DNA of 51,158 bases from Bacteroidia bacterium (lineage in GTDB: Bacteria > Bacteroidota > Bacteroidia > Chitinophagales > Saprospiraceae). The translations under genes and the position numbers were made by a program. The stretch's first letter is position 1. The number at the start of each line of letters is the position of its first letter. The DNA lies in NCBI GenBank assembly GCA_030426765.1, contig JAUHXV010000020.1:1-51158 (forward strand), read 5' to 3'. The notes below the pieces were generated by a model that searched no databases, was not told the origin of the DNA, and was given only the letters and a program-made list of their open reading frames with translations. This document shows positions 49,607 through 51,158 of this stretch, in pieces.

Positions 49607-50833
49607 CTAGGGAATCAACAATTTTGATGCCATTCGTCCTTTGCCGGTGGTAGCAGAAAGAATATATATACCTGGATGTAAATCACTTAGATCGAGGGTA
49701 ATCATTCCATTCGCATAAATCTGCTCAAATAATACCCTTCCACTAAGGTCATAGATATATATAGTAATGTCGGTAGGCTCGTCATCCCACACCTGAAGCG
49801 TCACCTGCCTGTCCTCTGAAACAGGATTAGGGAAGACCCTCAATTTTGGTGAATTTGCATCAGAAGCCCCTGTAAGCTGAAGTATCCGGGACAAATGTCT
49901 GTGGCCCGATGACTCGACCTGTTCTACCCGATAATAATTGTAACCCATCTGTGGCAGCGTATTAAGAAACGAATAGGATCCGGTTCCAATGGCTTTTCCC
50001 TCCACATACCCAAGTACCGTCCAATCCGATCGATTGGTACTGGTATGCACATAAAATCCTGAGATATCCATAGGGTCATGGACCGTCCACAACAATCTAT
50101 GTCCACTATCTTCGACTATGCCCTGCAAATCAATGGATGCGACCGGTAGTGCGCAATTGGCATTCGTGCAGGTGATATCGGCGGGCTGTCCAAAAGGGGG
50201 TTCGCCATTGCCGATATATTCCCAGTTAAACTGAACGACATTTTCATCGCATGGCAACGATTCATTATTCGGGTCAGGATCCACTACGGTTATAACCACA
50301 CCATCATCCCCGGCCAGAAAGCCTCCATTGGCAGGATCCTGCTCGAGGTCCCAGACGATACTCGGGCAGAACGTGTCCAGGTTCATCTCCAGGTTTTCCA
50401 CCGTAAAGCACATTTGAAAAAGCTTTGTCCAACCATCCGTCGAGACAATAATAGGAGGACCGTTTCCGGAAAGCTGGATGGCGCCGTTGATAAATTCTGC
50501 AGGGCCATCGAAATTAAACAACGCGGGGCCGGCATCTTCACTGGTAATGATAATCGGGGGATCCGGAGCTGCCGGCTCATATTCACCCTGAAAATCTCGA
50601 AAATCAATTAATTCGAGGACATCATCATCATAAAAGAATCGGACGTTGACCCCAAAGATTTCCTGATCCGGAAGGCTTGACTGGAACTCCACATCCACAC
50701 AGTATTCCTGCGTACCACAGTTTGTTTGTGGGTTGCTGCAACGAACAGTTATCACAGGAGTTTGCGCTACGGTAATGGTGTAACACCCAAAACATAAAAG
50801 GAAAGTAAAGAGTTGGCACACTGATCGGTCCAT
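49607..50833 (-). CDS. Small T9SS-sorted protein with one cohesin-like domain
   Basis: This 408-residue protein has a signal peptide (1-24, ending ITVAQ). A single cohesin-like domain (about 25-205) carries YCVDVEFQSS, IFGVNVRFFYDDD and FLAGDDGVVITVV, all closely matching the heads of the two larger proteins to its left. A fibronectin III-like segment (about 225-320) includes WTVHDPMDISGFYVHTS and YYRVEQVESSG. The C-terminal domain (about 330-408), with LRVFPNPVS, IYIYDLSGRVLFEQ and GIYILSATTGKG, is a T9SS type A sorting signal. It has no dockerin and no repeats. It may be a surface partner for the dockerin-bearing neighbours, which is inference. The gene is followed by a probable terminator and preceded by a 143-bp spacer with no clear promoter motif. 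Confidence 0.93.
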   Translation of the reverse strand: MDRSVCQLFTFLLCFGCYTITVAQTPVITVRCSNPQTNCGTQEYCVDVEFQSSLPDQEIFGVNVRFFYDDDVLELIDFRDFQGEYEPAAPDPPIIITSEDAGPALFNFDGPAEFINGAIQLSGNGPPIIVSTDGWTKLFQMCFTVENLEMNLDTFCPSIVWDLEQDPANGGFLAGDDGVVITVVDPDPNNESLPCDENVVQFNWEYIGNGEPPFGQPADITCTNANCALPVASIDLQGIVEDSGHRLLWTVHDPMDISGFYVHTSTNRSDWTVLGYVEGKAIGTGSYSFLNTLPQMGYNYYRVEQVESSGHRHLSRILQLTGASDANSPKLRVFPNPVSEDRQVTLQVWDDEPTDITIYIYDLSGRVLFEQIYANGMITLDLSDLHPGIYILSATTGKGRMASKLLIP

Positions 50834-50976
50834 TGCAGGTATAGTAGTTTTCGGGATGGTGAAATTAATGCAATTCTGTGTAATTATTTAATTTTGAATA
50901 TAATACCACATTTCACCCATCAACAGGGCATACAGCCTGAGAAAGGATAAATTCCGGCACTTATTGGTTAAAGAAA

Positions 50977-51158
50977 TCAAGCTCTCAGCAGCGACATCGC
51001 AATCGTTCTGGAGGTATACTTGTCTGTCGTCAATCGATAATAGATCACGCCGGACTCAACCATCCAGTGCTTTTTCTTAAGCACGACTCTGTTCTTTCCC
51101 GCCTGATAGTAGCCGTCAATGACTTCTTTGACCACACCGTCCACATCATACAGGGCTA
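50977..51158 (-). CDS. C-terminal fragment of another T9SS-sorted protein
   Basis: An open minus-strand frame enters from the right edge and ends at TGA 50979-50977, leaving 59 complete sense codons. The visible residues begin ALYDVDGVVKEVIDGYYQAG and include SGVIYYRLTTDKYTSRTIAM. This is the second half of a T9SS type A sorting domain: the YDxxGxVVKxVxxGxYxAGxN core is followed by GVxYYRL and a basic end. It closely parallels the C-termini of the genes at 27809 and 33132, so the upstream part is probably another secreted multidomain protein. The start and the rest of the gene are outside the window. Confidence 0.85.
   Translation of the reverse strand, partial: ALYDVDGVVKEVIDGYYQAGKNRVVLKKKHWMVESGVIYYRLTTDKYTSRTIAMSLLRA

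Overview
The window looks like Bacteroidota DNA, most probably from the Saprospiria (Lewinella/Haliscomenobacter-like), although that rank is an inference. The evidence is type IX secretion system (T9SS) type A C-terminal sorting domains, HYR and CHU_C-associated Ig-like stalks of thousands of residues, a TAnnTTTG-type promoter, little sign of Shine-Dalgarno sequences, and a lipoprotein with an acidic surface-export-like motif after its cysteine. Almost all the DNA encodes a cluster of giant secreted surface proteins on the minus strand. A two-gene plus-strand island sits inside the cluster.

Layout, left to right. (1) 1-17564, minus: a protein of more than 5850 residues that runs off the left edge. 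It has a signal peptide, a von Willebrand factor A (vWA) domain with an intact MIDAS motif, a DUF11-like domain and at least 59 Ig-like modules. I traced its frame by hand from the start codon to base 1. (2) 18110-19633, plus: gpmI, phosphoglycerate mutase, with a TTG start. (3) 19730-20056, plus: a small lipoprotein, followed by a strong bidirectional terminator. (4) 20196-27371, minus: a second vWA-headed protein with HYR-variant repeats, PKD and SdrD_B-like domains, and a beta-helix-like C-terminus in place of a recognisable T9SS signal. (5) 27809-32659, minus: a 1616-residue protein with a cohesin-like head, dockerin, second cohesin-like domain and T9SS signal. (6) 33132-48911, minus: a 5259-residue paralogue of the previous protein. 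It carries about 28 HYR modules, several unrelated inserted domains, a dockerin and a T9SS signal. (7) 49607-50833, minus: a 408-residue protein with one cohesin-like domain and a T9SS signal. (8) 50977-51158, minus: the last 59 complete codons of another T9SS-sorted protein entering from the right edge.

Working model (inference). The giant genes look monocistronic: most have their own hairpin terminator and are separated by 140-700 bp. The cluster combines vWA-headed stalks, which could bind ligands through a metal ion, with proteins that carry cohesin-like and dockerin modules. The latter could assemble into a calcium-dependent matrix on the cell surface or in the extracellular space. No tRNA, rRNA, CRISPR array, transposase or phage gene was seen.
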